From positions 1 through 64,000 of the forward strand of contig JAETNT010000001.1 in assembly GCA_021772025.1 (NCBI GenBank): a stretch of DNA of 64,000 bases. Direction: 5' to 3'. The position numbers were made by a program, and so were the translations under genes. The notes under the pieces are model-generated. The model saw only the letters and a program-made list of their open reading frames with translations, made no database searches and had not been told where the DNA came from. This DNA is from Enterocloster bolteae. GTDB taxonomy: Bacteria > Bacillota > Clostridia > Lachnospirales > Lachnospiraceae. Of the stretch, positions 1-8,070 are shown one piece after another (position 1 is the stretch's first letter; each line of letters opens with the position of its first letter).

Positions 1-314
1 ACTTTAATATTTTCTTCTGCCGTAAGGTTACTTAAAAGCATATAATTTTGAAAAACATAGCCTATATTATTTCGTTTCCAATCGGCAAGCTCTGTCTGTG
101 ATAAAGCAGTAATTATCTTATCCTTATATTTAACTGTGCCGGTGGTAGGCTTCACCATACCGGAAAGAATATTCAAAAGCGTGGATTTTCCTGAGCCGCT
201 TGGCCCAAGAATTACAGTAAACGTTTCTTGATAAAGAGTAAGCGTAATTCCCTTGATTACTTTTTCTTTTCCATAGTCTTTTGTTATTTTTTCTGCGCTG
301 AGAATAGGGAACAT
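1..314 (-). CDS. ABC transporter ATP-binding protein (partial, runs off left edge)
   Basis: N-terminal ~104 residues of an ABC ATPase. The Walker A motif GPSGSGKST is intact near residue 36, followed by a Q-loop region reading YVFQNYMLLSNLTAEENI, which is typical of the LolD/MacB/FtsE-like exporter ATPases. The ATG at 312-314 is preceded by AAAGGAG at good spacing, so the start is well set; Walker B and the signature motif lie outside the window. It follows the DUF3021 and LytTR genes on the same strand with a gap of about 24 bases, so it is probably the third gene of one operon. The permease partner is expected beyond the left edge. Substrate unknown. Confidence 0.9.
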   Translation of the reverse strand, partial: MFPILSAEKITKDYGKEKVIKGITLTLYQETFTVILGPSGSGKSTLLNILSGMVKPTTGTVKYKDKIITALSQTELADWKRNNIGYVFQNYMLLSNLTAEENIK

Positions 315-338
315 CTTTCAGTCTCCTTTGATGTAATG

Positions 339-725
339 TCATTTTCGTTTTTGCAACAATTCATTTATTTCTTCAACTTCCTGCCGCATTTGAACCATAT
401 TTAGAAAAACTGCAACAATATAAATAATTGTCACCATTATGGCAAGCACCCATATCGGGGTACTGCCATACCAGTTAAAAATTGCTCCAAAAATAATTAC
501 TACAACTTCCATATAACTAATGTTTAGCATAAACTCCAATATGGCATAATTGCTTTCAAAGCTATGTGTGAAAAGCAGTCCTATATGAATGACAATATTA
601 ACAAGGAAAGATTGAAAAACGCTGTTGATAAGAAGAAACTGTGCACCGGAAACCGCGCCCAAAATGGCTAATATTAGTAAAGTAATTGCTGTGCTGCATA
701 AAATATTTACGGATATTTTTTTCAA
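339..725 (-). CDS. DUF3021 family membrane protein
   Basis: 128-residue integral membrane protein with four predicted hydrophobic segments (about residues 7-27, 35-55, 68-85 and 92-112) and a charged C-terminal tail (MRQEVEEINELLQKRK). Size, topology and position directly after a LytTR gene match the DUF3021 family. In streptococcal HdrRM/BrsRM-type systems (established knowledge) a membrane protein of this kind restrains its LytTR partner. The start overlaps the LytTR stop by 4 bases (ATGA), which implies translational coupling. The signal that relieves inhibition cannot be read from the sequence. Confidence 0.85.
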   Translation of the reverse strand: MKKISVNILCSTAITLLILAILGAVSGAQFLLINSVFQSFLVNIVIHIGLLFTHSFESNYAILEFMLNISYMEVVVIIFGAIFNWYGSTPIWVLAIMVTIIYIVAVFLNMVQMRQEVEEINELLQKRK

Positions 726-1171
726 ATCCCTGCCCCTCCCTGTAAAGCCTGCTTAATATTATCTAAATATTTACGGGTAACATGAAGCTTTTCCCCATTC
801 TGCAAGGTTGCTTCCATACGGCTGTTAATAAGCGGTTTTATGCTCTCTAAAGAGTTAATGTTCAAAATACATGATTTACTGATTTGGACGAACCCCAAAT
901 CTGCTAAAGTTTCAGCTAATTGATATAACCGGTAATCTGTACGGAGAACATCTTTTTCAAGATAAATAAATGTGCGTTTATCAACACTTTCTATGTAAAA
1001 AATATCAGAAACATTTACATAGCGCTCCGTATTTTCTTCATTACATTTAATTCGAGTATCAAATGACCGTATGAAAGTAATCAGCTGCCCCACCTGATTA
1101 TTTATTTTGGCATAACGGATTAGGACTTCAATATCCTTGCAACTTAAATCTTGTTCAGTTTTTATTACCAT
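722..1171 (-). CDS. LytTR-domain DNA-binding regulator
   Basis: 149 residues. The C-terminal ~100 residues form a LytTR DNA-binding domain (YVNVSDIFYIESVDKRTFIYL, then FVQISKSCILNINSLESI, then LHVTRKYLDNIK). There is no response-regulator receiver domain, only a short N-terminal helical part, as in LytTR regulators paired with DUF3021 proteins. It is first in the operon LytTR-DUF3021-ABC ATPase, behind a promoter at 1193-1220. It probably controls its own operon and perhaps other exporter or bacteriocin genes; that is inference from the family. Confidence 0.9.
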   Translation of the reverse strand: MVIKTEQDLSCKDIEVLIRYAKINNQVGQLITFIRSFDTRIKCNEENTERYVNVSDIFYIESVDKRTFIYLEKDVLRTDYRLYQLAETLADLGFVQISKSCILNINSLESIKPLINSRMEATLQNGEKLHVTRKYLDNIKQALQGGAGI

Positions 1172-1192
1172 TTCGTCACCTGCTTTTTATTA

Positions 1193-1220
1193 AGTATATC
1201 CTATGATTTCTATACTTCAA
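1193..1220 (-). promoter_or_regulatory. Candidate sigma-A promoter of the LytTR operon
   Basis: Read on the minus strand: TTGAAG (-35, 1215-1220), 16-base spacer, TATACT (-10, 1193-1198), about 20 bases upstream of the LytTR start codon. Sequence match only. Confidence 0.55.
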
Positions 1221-1369
1221 TGAGTTCAATACTAAGATACAGCTATCAGCTGCCAACTTACAAAAATTTCTCTCAAAATTTCGTCAAAGCCGCTCTGCGG
1301 CTGCATAGTAAGCCCTACCGACAAAAAATAATGGATTGTGGACGGGGAAGCTGACGCTGTGGTGAAGCG

Positions 1370-1418
1370 GATAAAGAAAATAAAGACGGTACAGCCCTTA
1401 TAATCGGGGCTATACCGC
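1370..1418 (-). terminator. Rho-independent terminator of the FAD oxidoreductase gene
   Basis: On the minus strand, CGGTATAGCCC pairs with GGGCTGTACCG (1387-1417, one mismatch) and is followed by the T-rich run TCTTTATTTTCTTT. It lies about 45 bases past the stop codon of the upstream gene. Confidence 0.75.
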
Positions 1419-1463
1419 CTAATTAAAATTATTTCCCGGGCGTTTTGCCGGACTTTAAAATTG

Positions 1464-2876
1464 CTATGCCAACCCATAATGCTTCTTTAAAATACTTCGC
1501 GCCACACTGATACCATTGGCGGATGCCTGCTGAAGCCCCCTGGTAACAGAAGCGCCGTCTCCTATAGCACGGAGCCCCCTAATGCTGGTCTCAAAGTCTG
1601 CATTTACAACGACTTTATTAGAGTAGAATTTTACCTCTACGCCATAAAGCAAGGTCTCATCGCTGGCAATGCCGGGAGTGACTTTATCGAGAGCCAGCAG
1701 CATTTCCTTGATATCCACCATAATTCGATGAGGGAATACCAGGGATAAGTCTCCAGGAACCGCATCTTTTAAGGTGGGAATCAAATTGTTGCGGCATAGA
1801 CGTTCCTCCGTGGTACGGCGGCCTCTCTGGAAATCTCCAAAGGTCTGAACCAGGATTTTACCGTCGCAGAGCATGTTGCTTAACTGAGCAATGTGCTTGC
1901 CGTACTCAATGGGAGTTTTAAAGGGTTTGGTAAAGTTTTTAGACACCAAAAGGGCAAAATTAGTGTTGCGGGTCTTGTATTCCCGGGATTTGTAGGCATG
2001 ACCGTTTACTACTGCCAAGCCATTTTCGTAATATTCGGTAGCTACCTCACCGGAAGGGTTGGTACAAAAGGTACGTACTTTATCATCAAAGGTAGGAGTA
2101 TAATATACCAGTTTTGCCTCATAGAGATTTTTATTTAGAAATTCCATAATCTCATCCCGGACTTCCACCCGGACGCCGATATCTACAGTGCCTACCTGGG
2201 TTTCGATGCCATGTTCACCGCAGATATGGCTGAACCAGTCGGAGCCTTCCCGGCCGATAGCGGCTACAATTTCCGGCGCGGTGAAGGTGTCATCCTTATC
2301 TGTTACGACACCGGCAGCCTGCCCGTTTTCAATGAGGATATTCTTTACCATGGTGTTAAATTCCATGTGAACCCCTCTCGCCAGTAAATGCTCCTGAAGG
2401 CGGGTGTAAATTTTGTAACCTTCCTCGGTGCCAAGATGGCGGATGGGGCATTCAATCAGCTTTAAATTAGCCTGAATAGCCTTACGGCGGATTTCCTCGA
2501 TTTCCGTCTGCTTATCCACGCCATACACGTTGGTATCTGCGCCGAATTTCAGATAAATATTATCGGATTCTTTAATCAGCATAGAAGCCTGTTCATATCC
2601 CAAAATATCCGGCAGATGTCCGCCTACATCCGGGGAAAGGGAAAGCTTGCCATCGGAAAATGCCCCTGCCCCTGCAAAGCCTGTAGTAATGGAACAAGGC
2701 TTACAGCCCACACAGACTTTCGTTTTGCGCTTCGGGCAGATGCGCTTTTCAATGGGGCGACCCTTTTCAATCATAAGAATTTGCAAATCGGGCTTTTTTT
2801 CAATCAGCTCGTAAGCGCAGAAAATACCGGAAGGGCCGGCGCCGATAATAATTACGTCAAAATTAGTCTGACTCAT
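1464..2876 (-). CDS. NAD(P)/FAD-dependent oxidoreductase (COG2509-like)
   Basis: About 470 residues. The N terminus has the FAD-binding Rossmann motif GAGPSG in DVIIIGAGPSGIFCAYEL, followed by a Cys-rich stretch (CPKRKTKVCVGCKPC) and the GFAGAGAFSDGKLSL motif typical of the uncharacterised COG2509 dehydrogenases. Near the C terminus, RAIGDGASVTRGLQQASANG is a second FAD-contact region. ATG at 2874-2876 is chosen because AAAAGGAG sits 9 bases upstream; an in-frame TTG at 2885 would overlap the ribosome site. The conserved cysteines suggest a redox or metal centre, but the substrate is not known. It is a single-gene unit with its own terminator. Confidence 0.85.
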   Translation of the reverse strand: MSQTNFDVIIIGAGPSGIFCAYELIEKKPDLQILMIEKGRPIEKRICPKRKTKVCVGCKPCSITTGFAGAGAFSDGKLSLSPDVGGHLPDILGYEQASMLIKESDNIYLKFGADTNVYGVDKQTEIEEIRRKAIQANLKLIECPIRHLGTEEGYKIYTRLQEHLLARGVHMEFNTMVKNILIENGQAAGVVTDKDDTFTAPEIVAAIGREGSDWFSHICGEHGIETQVGTVDIGVRVEVRDEIMEFLNKNLYEAKLVYYTPTFDDKVRTFCTNPSGEVATEYYENGLAVVNGHAYKSREYKTRNTNFALLVSKNFTKPFKTPIEYGKHIAQLSNMLCDGKILVQTFGDFQRGRRTTEERLCRNNLIPTLKDAVPGDLSLVFPHRIMVDIKEMLLALDKVTPGIASDETLLYGVEVKFYSNKVVVNADFETSIRGLRAIGDGASVTRGLQQASANGISVARSILKKHYGLA

Positions 2877-2936
2877 AAAAAACAACTCCTTTTCTCCTGA
2901 AGTATAGCATAGATAAAGGAGAGGCGCAATGAAAGA

Positions 2937-3479
2937 TTAGCAATCTGTCTTTTTAATCGAAAATTGCTGTACAAATCCGGTCAGAGGTTTTGCCAGAAGC
3001 GGATACAGTACGCAGGCAATCACCAGCCCGCTGCTCCCCTGAATCAGATTAGCCGGTACACTGGCGGCAGCGCCGCCGGCGCCGTAGAGAAGGGACTCGC
3101 TGAGAAAATATCCTCCGGCAACTAGAACAATATCAAGGATACCGCCGCCGAAAACAGCAGGCCAGGGGGAGGAGAATCGCTTTCCCAGAAACAAAACCAG
3201 GCGGCTGGTGAAAAAAGCAACGAGCCCTTTGATGGCCAGGGTAATGGGCACATAAATAAAATAACCGCCCAACAAATCCGCCAGACAGGAGCCAATACCT
3301 GCTGACAGAAAAGCCCAGCCCGGAGATAAAAACAATCCGCATAAAATTACCACCCCGTCTCCTGGATGGACATATCCTCCGGTACCCGGTGTAGGAATCC
3401 GGATAGACATAGTGGCAGTGCAGACCAGTGCTGCAAACAGTGCAGCGGTAACCAATTTTTTAGTATGTGTATAATTCAT
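2937..3479 (-). CDS. ECF transporter S component (DUF1393/PF07155-like)
   Basis: 180-residue, five- to six-helix membrane protein. The segment GTGGYVHPGDGVVILCGLFLSPGWAFLSAGIGSCLADLLGGYFIY matches the substrate-binding (S) subunits of energy-coupling-factor vitamin transporters, most like the ECF-ribofla_trS family. ATG at 3477-3479 has GGAGG seven bases upstream; a longer reading frame to 3515 has no such site. No ECF A or T component is nearby, as expected for group II ECF systems that share one module. Ligand not determinable. No clear riboswitch was seen in its leader. Confidence 0.8.
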   Translation of the reverse strand: MNYTHTKKLVTAALFAALVCTATMSIRIPTPGTGGYVHPGDGVVILCGLFLSPGWAFLSAGIGSCLADLLGGYFIYVPITLAIKGLVAFFTSRLVLFLGKRFSSPWPAVFGGGILDIVLVAGGYFLSESLLYGAGGAAASVPANLIQGSSGLVIACVLYPLLAKPLTGFVQQFSIKKTDC

Positions 3480-3863
3480 AATTTTTAACCTCCTGCTGCT
3501 TACTATAACAAACAAGTGGGATGATTAAAATATCCAGTTTAATAAATATAAGCCAGTCCAGATAAAATTAAGAAAAATCATTAAAAAACTTACCAGTATA
3601 CAAAATGGCTAAAATAGGATATACTATACGAAAGAAACAAACCAAGAATCAAATTAAGCGTTAGACCTCCAGTGCAGGCGGTTTAGCGCTTTTGTGGCGT
3701 GTCCGGATTCCGGATGAGAAGTCAAAAACCCCGCTGCAGGCAACGGGGCATCAAGCTTGCAGCGCTGCAGAGCCTCGCGGCAGTCGCCAAATGTGCATGC
3801 TCGCATGCACATTTGGTTCGTTGCTTACGGAAATAAAAGGAGAAGAACAAGGAGGAGATTGGC
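3480..3863. other. Gene-free interval with a highly self-complementary element
   Basis: Divergent region between the ECF S gene and pth. The first ~180 bases are AT-rich and probably hold promoters. From about 3660 to 3835 the sequence becomes GC-rich and dense in inverted repeats: CCGG-ATT-CCGG near 3710, CCCCG...CGGGG around 3729-3748, the palindrome GCAGCGCTGC near 3760, and a perfect 14-base hairpin at 3787-3816. It could be a structured RNA, an interspersed palindromic repeat or an attenuator for pth-mfd. An open frame crosses it into pth but has no ribosome site. Confidence 0.55.
3787..3816. repeat. Perfect inverted repeat, 14-base arms
   Basis: CCAAATGTGCATGC is followed after two bases (TC) by its exact reverse complement. 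There is no T-run after it on either strand, so it is not a standard terminator. It lies 48 bases upstream of the pth start codon. Confidence 0.85.
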
Positions 3864-4433
3864 ATGTATATAATTGCAGGACTGGGAAATCCCGGAAGGC
3901 AATATGAAAATACAAGACATAACGCGGGATTTATGGCATTGGACGCCCTGGCAGACTATTTGGACATATCCATAGAAGAAAAAAGGCTTAAGGCTCTTTG
4001 CGGCAAGGGCATAATTGGCGGGGAGAAAGTTATTCTTTTAAAACCCCAGACGTTTATGAATGCCAGCGGCGAGAGTATACGGGCGGCTGCAGATTTCTAT
4101 AAAATAGAACCGGAGCATATTATGATTATATATGATGATATCAGCCTGGAGCCGGGCCAGCTCCGCATACGCAAAAAGGGAAGCGCCGGAGGACATAACG
4201 GAATGAAAAGCATTATCGCTCATCTAGGGACTCAAGAATTTCCCAGGATAAAGGTGGGGATCGGAGAGAAGCCGGACAGGATGGATTTGGCAGATTATGT
4301 ACTGGGACACTTTTCTCAAATAGAAAAGAGGATTATGGATGATGCTGCCAAAGAAGCCGGACAGGCGGCTCAAGCAATTATTTTGGATGGAATAGAGTCT
4401 GCCATGAACCGCTACAATGGAAAAAGAATGTGA
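3864..4433 (+). CDS. pth: Peptidyl-tRNA hydrolase (Pth/SpoVC)
   Basis: 189 residues, normal length. Releases tRNA from peptidyl-tRNA that drops off ribosomes. Visible motifs are GLGNPGRQYENTRHNAGFMALD (catalytic His in TRHNAG, Asn in GNPG), LLKPQTFMN and YDDISLEPGQLRIRKKGSAGGHNGMKS. ATG at 3864 follows GGAGGAGATTGGC. The gene ends ATGTGA and mfd begins within a few dozen bases, so the two are co-transcribed, as in many Firmicutes, where pth is also called spoVC. Confidence 0.97.
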   Translation: MYIIAGLGNPGRQYENTRHNAGFMALDALADYLDISIEEKRLKALCGKGIIGGEKVILLKPQTFMNASGESIRAAADFYKIEPEHIMIIYDDISLEPGQLRIRKKGSAGGHNGMKSIIAHLGTQEFPRIKVGIGEKPDRMDLADYVLGHFSQIEKRIMDDAAKEAGQAAQAIILDGIESAMNRYNGKRM

Positions 4434-4489
4434 ACCACACCAGGTATGAGGATCGGGGCTGTGAGACTGCGGAAAGGAAAAACGAAAGT

Positions 4490-7400
4490 ATGATTAACCC
4501 GTTAGTGGAATTAAAAGAATATGAAGATCTGACGGATGCACTGAAAAAGAACAAGGGACCGTTTCACGTAACCGGCACCATGGATTCCCAGAAAGTTCAG
4601 CTCATGTATGAGCTGGGAGGCAGTCAGGGCTGGAAGCTGGTAGTTACCTATGATGAGCTGAGAGCAAAAGAAATTTATGATGATTTCCGGAATTTTACCA
4701 GCCGGGTCTGGCTGTATCCGGCAAAAGACTTGCTGTTTTTCAGTGCAGATATTCATGGGAATTTGATGACTAGAGAGCGCCTGGCTGTTTTGCGGCACTT
4801 AATGGAAGAGCCGGGCGGAGTAGTGGTTACCACGATGGACGGCCTGATGGATCACTTGTTTCCTTTAGAACATTTAAAGAATCAGATACTTACCATATCC
4901 GGCGGTCAGACCATTGACCTGAATGTATGGAAAAAGCAGCTGACGGCCATGGGCTATGAGCGGATGCCCCAAGTAGATGGGATGGGCCAGTTTTCCATCC
5001 GAGGCGGGATTATAGACGTATTTCCTTTAACAGAAGAAACGCCGGTGCGAATTGAGCTTTGGGACGATGAGGTGGATTCAATTCGAACCTTTGACCTGGA
5101 GAGTCAGAGATCCATTGAGCAGCTGGATAACATTACAATTTATCCGGCAGCAGAAGCGGTAATGACTTCGGAGCAGCTGGCAGAGGGGATAGAAATTCTG
5201 GAAAAAGAGGCAAAAGCTTATGAGAAAGCATTGAGAGGTCAGAAAAAGATCGAGGAGGCAAGCCGGATCCGATCTATTATCGGGGAACTGGCAGAAGAGC
5301 TGAAAGAAGGAATGAAGATTTCCGGCCTGGATGCTTATATAAGATATTTTTGTAAAGAGACCGTGTCCTTTTTCGATTACTTTATGCCTGGGCTCTTAGA
5401 AGGAACGGGTACGATTTACCTGGATGAACCCTTGCGGCTCTGGGAAAAAGGAGAGACCGTGGAGACAGAGTTTCGGGAGAGTATGATTCAGCGGTTGGAA
5501 AAGGGATACCTTCTGCCGGGCCAAACGGAAGTTCTGTACTCTGTAAAGGAAATCCTGGCCCGGATCCAAACAGGGAGGACTATCTATTTGACGGGGCTGG
5601 ATCAGAACCTTGGAAAGCTGGCAGTCAATGAGAAATTCGCATTTGATGTAAAAAATGTAAATTCCTATCAAAACAGCTTTGAGATCCTGCTGAAGGATTT
5701 AAAAAGATGGAAGAAAAACGGCTACCGGGTAATCCTTTTGTCTGCGTCCAGGACAAGGGCCAGCCGTTTGGCCAGCGACCTGAGGGAATATGATTTAAAA
5801 GCCTATTGTCCGGATGAAGGGGCCGCAGGCAGAGAGGAAGTTCCTTCTGTTGCGCCGGGGGAGATTTTGGTGGTTTACGGAAATCTTCACAGAGGCTTCG
5901 AATATCCTCTGCTAAAGTTTGTGGTCATCACGGAAGGAGATATGTTCGGCGTAGAGAAAAAGAAGAAAAAACGCCGGAAAACTGCCTATCAGGGAAAAAA
6001 AATCCAAAGCTTTTCCGAACTGTCTGTAGGCGACTATGTGGTTCATGAGGATCACGGGGTAGGAATATATCGGGGAATTGAAAAAATTGAGCAGGATCAT
6101 GTGGTAAAGGATTACCTTAAAATTGAGTATGGAGACGGAGGCAACCTTTACCTTCCTGCAACCAGGCTGGAGGGCATCCAAAAATATGCCGGGGCAGAGG
6201 CAAAAAAGCCTAAGCTTAACAAGCTGGGCGGGGGGGAATGGAATAAGACAAAAACCCGGGTAAAGGGCGCAGTCCAGCAGATTGCCAAGGACTTAGTTCA
6301 GCTCTATGCTGCCAGGCAATCTGCTTCAGGATTTCAGTGCGGCCCGGATACCGTATGGCAGAAAGAGTTTGAGGAACTGTTCCCTTATGAGGAAACCGAC
6401 GATCAATTGGAAGCCATTGACGCCACCAAAGCTGATATGGAAAGCCGGAAAATCATGGATCGGCTAATTTGCGGCGATGTAGGATTCGGGAAAACAGAGA
6501 TTGCTTTAAGAGCGGCTTTTAAGGCTGTCCAGGAAAGCAAGCAGGTAGTGTATCTGGTGCCCACCACTATCCTGGCTCAGCAGCATTACAACACCTTTGT
6601 CCAGCGGATGAAGGATTTCCCGGTGCGGGTAGATATGCTGTCCAGGTTCCGGACTCCCGGACAGCAGAAAAAAACCCTGGAAGATTTAAAAAAGGGTATG
6701 GTAGATGTTTTAATCGGAACCCACCGTGTTTTGTCCGGGGATGTAGTATTTAAGGATCTGGGGCTTTTGATCATTGATGAAGAGCAGCGCTTTGGCGTTA
6801 CCCACAAAGAAAAGATCAAGCAGTTAAAAAAAGACATAGATGTGCTTACTCTTACAGCAACTCCTATTCCCCGAACCTTGCACATGAGCCTGGCGGGGAT
6901 TCGGGACATGAGCGTGCTGGAAGAACCGCCTATTGACAGGGTTCCAATTCAGACCTATGTTATGGAATACAATGAGGAAATGGTTCGGGAAGCGATACAC
7001 AGGGAAATGGCGAGAGGCGGCCAGATATATTATGTCTACAATCGAGTCAATGACATCGTAGAGATTGCCAACCGAATAGCTGCATTAGTGCCGGAGGCCA
7101 CGGTTGTGTTTGCTCACGGGCAGATGAAGGAGCATGAACTGGAGAGAATTATGTTGGACTTTATCAACGGCGATATAGATGTGCTGGTATCCACAACCAT
7201 TATCGAAACCGGCCTGGATATCCCCAATGCTAACACCATGATTGTCCATGATGCCGACAGAATGGGGTTGTCCCAGCTTTACCAGCTTAGAGGCCGGGTG
7301 GGAAGATCCAACCGGACGGCATATGCCTTTCTCATGTACCGACGGGACAAACTTTTAAAGGAGGAGGCGGAAAAACGCCTTCAGGCTATCCGGGAATTTA

Positions 7401-8038
7401 CCGAACTGGGTTCGGGAATCAAGATTGCCATGCGGGATCTGGAAATCCGGGGAGCCGGTAATGTTCTGGGGGCGGAGCAGCACGGCCACATGGAGGCGGT
7501 AGGATATGATCTTTACTGCAAATTGTTAAATCAGGCGGTTCGGGCTATTCAAGGATTGGAAAAAGAGGAAGAGGCTTACGAGACCGTAGTGGACTGCGAC
7601 ATTAACGCCCATATTCCATCCTCCTATATTAAAAATGAGTATCAAAAACTGGATGTTTATAAAAGGATTTCGACAATTGAAAATGAAGACGAATATATTG
7701 ACATGCAGGATGAACTGATGGATCGATTTGGGGAGATTCCCAGACCGGTGGAAAACCTGCTTCGGATTGCGGCGCTTAAGGGAATTGCCCACAGTGCCTT
7801 TGTTACAGAGGTAGGCATTAACCGACAGGAGATCCGGCTTACCATGTACCCGAAGGCCCGCCTGGACGCGGCGGGGATTCCGGCTCTGGTGGCCTCCTAT
7901 AAAGGCCGGCTTAAGTTCCAGATGGGGGATGAACCCAGCTTCCTTTATCAGGAAACCAACAAAAAAAACCAGGACAGCAGCGCCATGATGGAAAAGGCAA
8001 AGGAAATATTAGAAGGTCTGAAAGCATTGGCGCAGTAA
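4490..8038 (+). CDS. mfd: Transcription-repair coupling factor Mfd
   Basis: About 1182 residues. Removes RNA polymerase stalled at DNA lesions and recruits UvrA. Domain order: UvrB-like N-terminal module with FSIRGGIIDVFP, RNA-polymerase-interacting CarD/RID domain (SELSVGDYVVHEDHGVGIYRGI), then superfamily 2 helicase motifs GDVGFGKTEIALRAAF (Walker A), DEEQ (Walker B), TLTATPIPRTLHMSL and QLRGRVGRSNR, and the TRCF C-terminal domain. ATG at 4490 is preferred because it gives the family-typical MINPLVELKEYEDL start; an upstream GTG at 4430 overlaps the pth stop and would add 20 unrelated residues. Co-transcribed with pth. Confidence 0.96.
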   Translation: MINPLVELKEYEDLTDALKKNKGPFHVTGTMDSQKVQLMYELGGSQGWKLVVTYDELRAKEIYDDFRNFTSRVWLYPAKDLLFFSADIHGNLMTRERLAVLRHLMEEPGGVVVTTMDGLMDHLFPLEHLKNQILTISGGQTIDLNVWKKQLTAMGYERMPQVDGMGQFSIRGGIIDVFPLTEETPVRIELWDDEVDSIRTFDLESQRSIEQLDNITIYPAAEAVMTSEQLAEGIEILEKEAKAYEKALRGQKKIEEASRIRSIIGELAEELKEGMKISGLDAYIRYFCKETVSFFDYFMPGLLEGTGTIYLDEPLRLWEKGETVETEFRESMIQRLEKGYLLPGQTEVLYSVKEILARIQTGRTIYLTGLDQNLGKLAVNEKFAFDVKNVNSYQNSFEILLKDLKRWKKNGYRVILLSASRTRASRLASDLREYDLKAYCPDEGAAGREEVPSVAPGEILVVYGNLHRGFEYPLLKFVVITEGDMFGVEKKKKKRRKTAYQGKKIQSFSELSVGDYVVHEDHGVGIYRGIEKIEQDHVVKDYLKIEYGDGGNLYLPATRLEGIQKYAGAEAKKPKLNKLGGGEWNKTKTRVKGAVQQIAKDLVQLYAARQSASGFQCGPDTVWQKEFEELFPYEETDDQLEAIDATKADMESRKIMDRLICGDVGFGKTEIALRAAFKAVQESKQVVYLVPTTILAQQHYNTFVQRMKDFPVRVDMLSRFRTPGQQKKTLEDLKKGMVDVLIGTHRVLSGDVVFKDLGLLIIDEEQRFGVTHKEKIKQLKKDIDVLTLTATPIPRTLHMSLAGIRDMSVLEEPPIDRVPIQTYVMEYNEEMVREAIHREMARGGQIYYVYNRVNDIVEIANRIAALVPEATVVFAHGQMKEHELERIMLDFINGDIDVLVSTTIIETGLDIPNANTMIVHDADRMGLSQLYQLRGRVGRSNRTAYAFLMYRRDKLLKEEAEKRLQAIREFTELGSGIKIAMRDLEIRGAGNVLGAEQHGHMEAVGYDLYCKLLNQAVRAIQGLEKEEEAYETVVDCDINAHIPSSYIKNEYQKLDVYKRISTIENEDEYIDMQDELMDRFGEIPRPVENLLRIAALKGIAHSAFVTEVGINRQEIRLTMYPKARLDAAGIPALVASYKGRLKFQMGDEPSFLYQETNKKNQDSSAMMEKAKEILEGLKALAQ

Positions 8039-8070
8039 AAAACGGGGAGCCCTTAGGGCGTCCCCGCTTT
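8036..8070. terminator. Bidirectional terminator between mfd and the MATE gene
   Basis: CGGGGAGCCC (8043-8052) pairs with GGGCGTCCCCG (8056-8066, one bulged G). The three-base loop TTA is the complement of the MATE stop codon TAA. A-run on the left gives TTTTTT for the minus strand; CTTTT follows on the plus strand. Confidence 0.85.

Larger units (their letters stand above)
1172..1463. other. Gene-free interval between the LytTR operon and the oxidoreductase
   Basis: Holds the LytTR promoter at one end and the oxidoreductase terminator at the other. Between them (about 1230-1370) is sequence with no coding support on either strand and a small hairpin AGCCGC-TCT-GCGGCT at 1288-1302. An 81-codon minus-strand reading frame crosses it but overlaps the terminator and has no ribosome site or family resemblance. 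Confidence 0.5.

Noticed and set aside
1232-1477. 81-codon minus-strand frame between the LytTR and oxidoreductase genes
   Set aside because: Reads through the terminator hairpin and overlaps the oxidoreductase stop; no supporting start site.
3480-3660. Riboswitch for the ECF S component
   Set aside because: The leader is AT-rich with no recognisable TPP, FMN or cobalamin core motifs.
3692-3907. 71-codon frame running into pth
   Set aside because: Covers the palindromic element, overlaps pth, and lacks a ribosome site.
4430-4489. GTG start for mfd overlapping pth
   Set aside because: Would add 20 residues unlike other Mfd proteins; the ATG at 4490 gives the normal N terminus.
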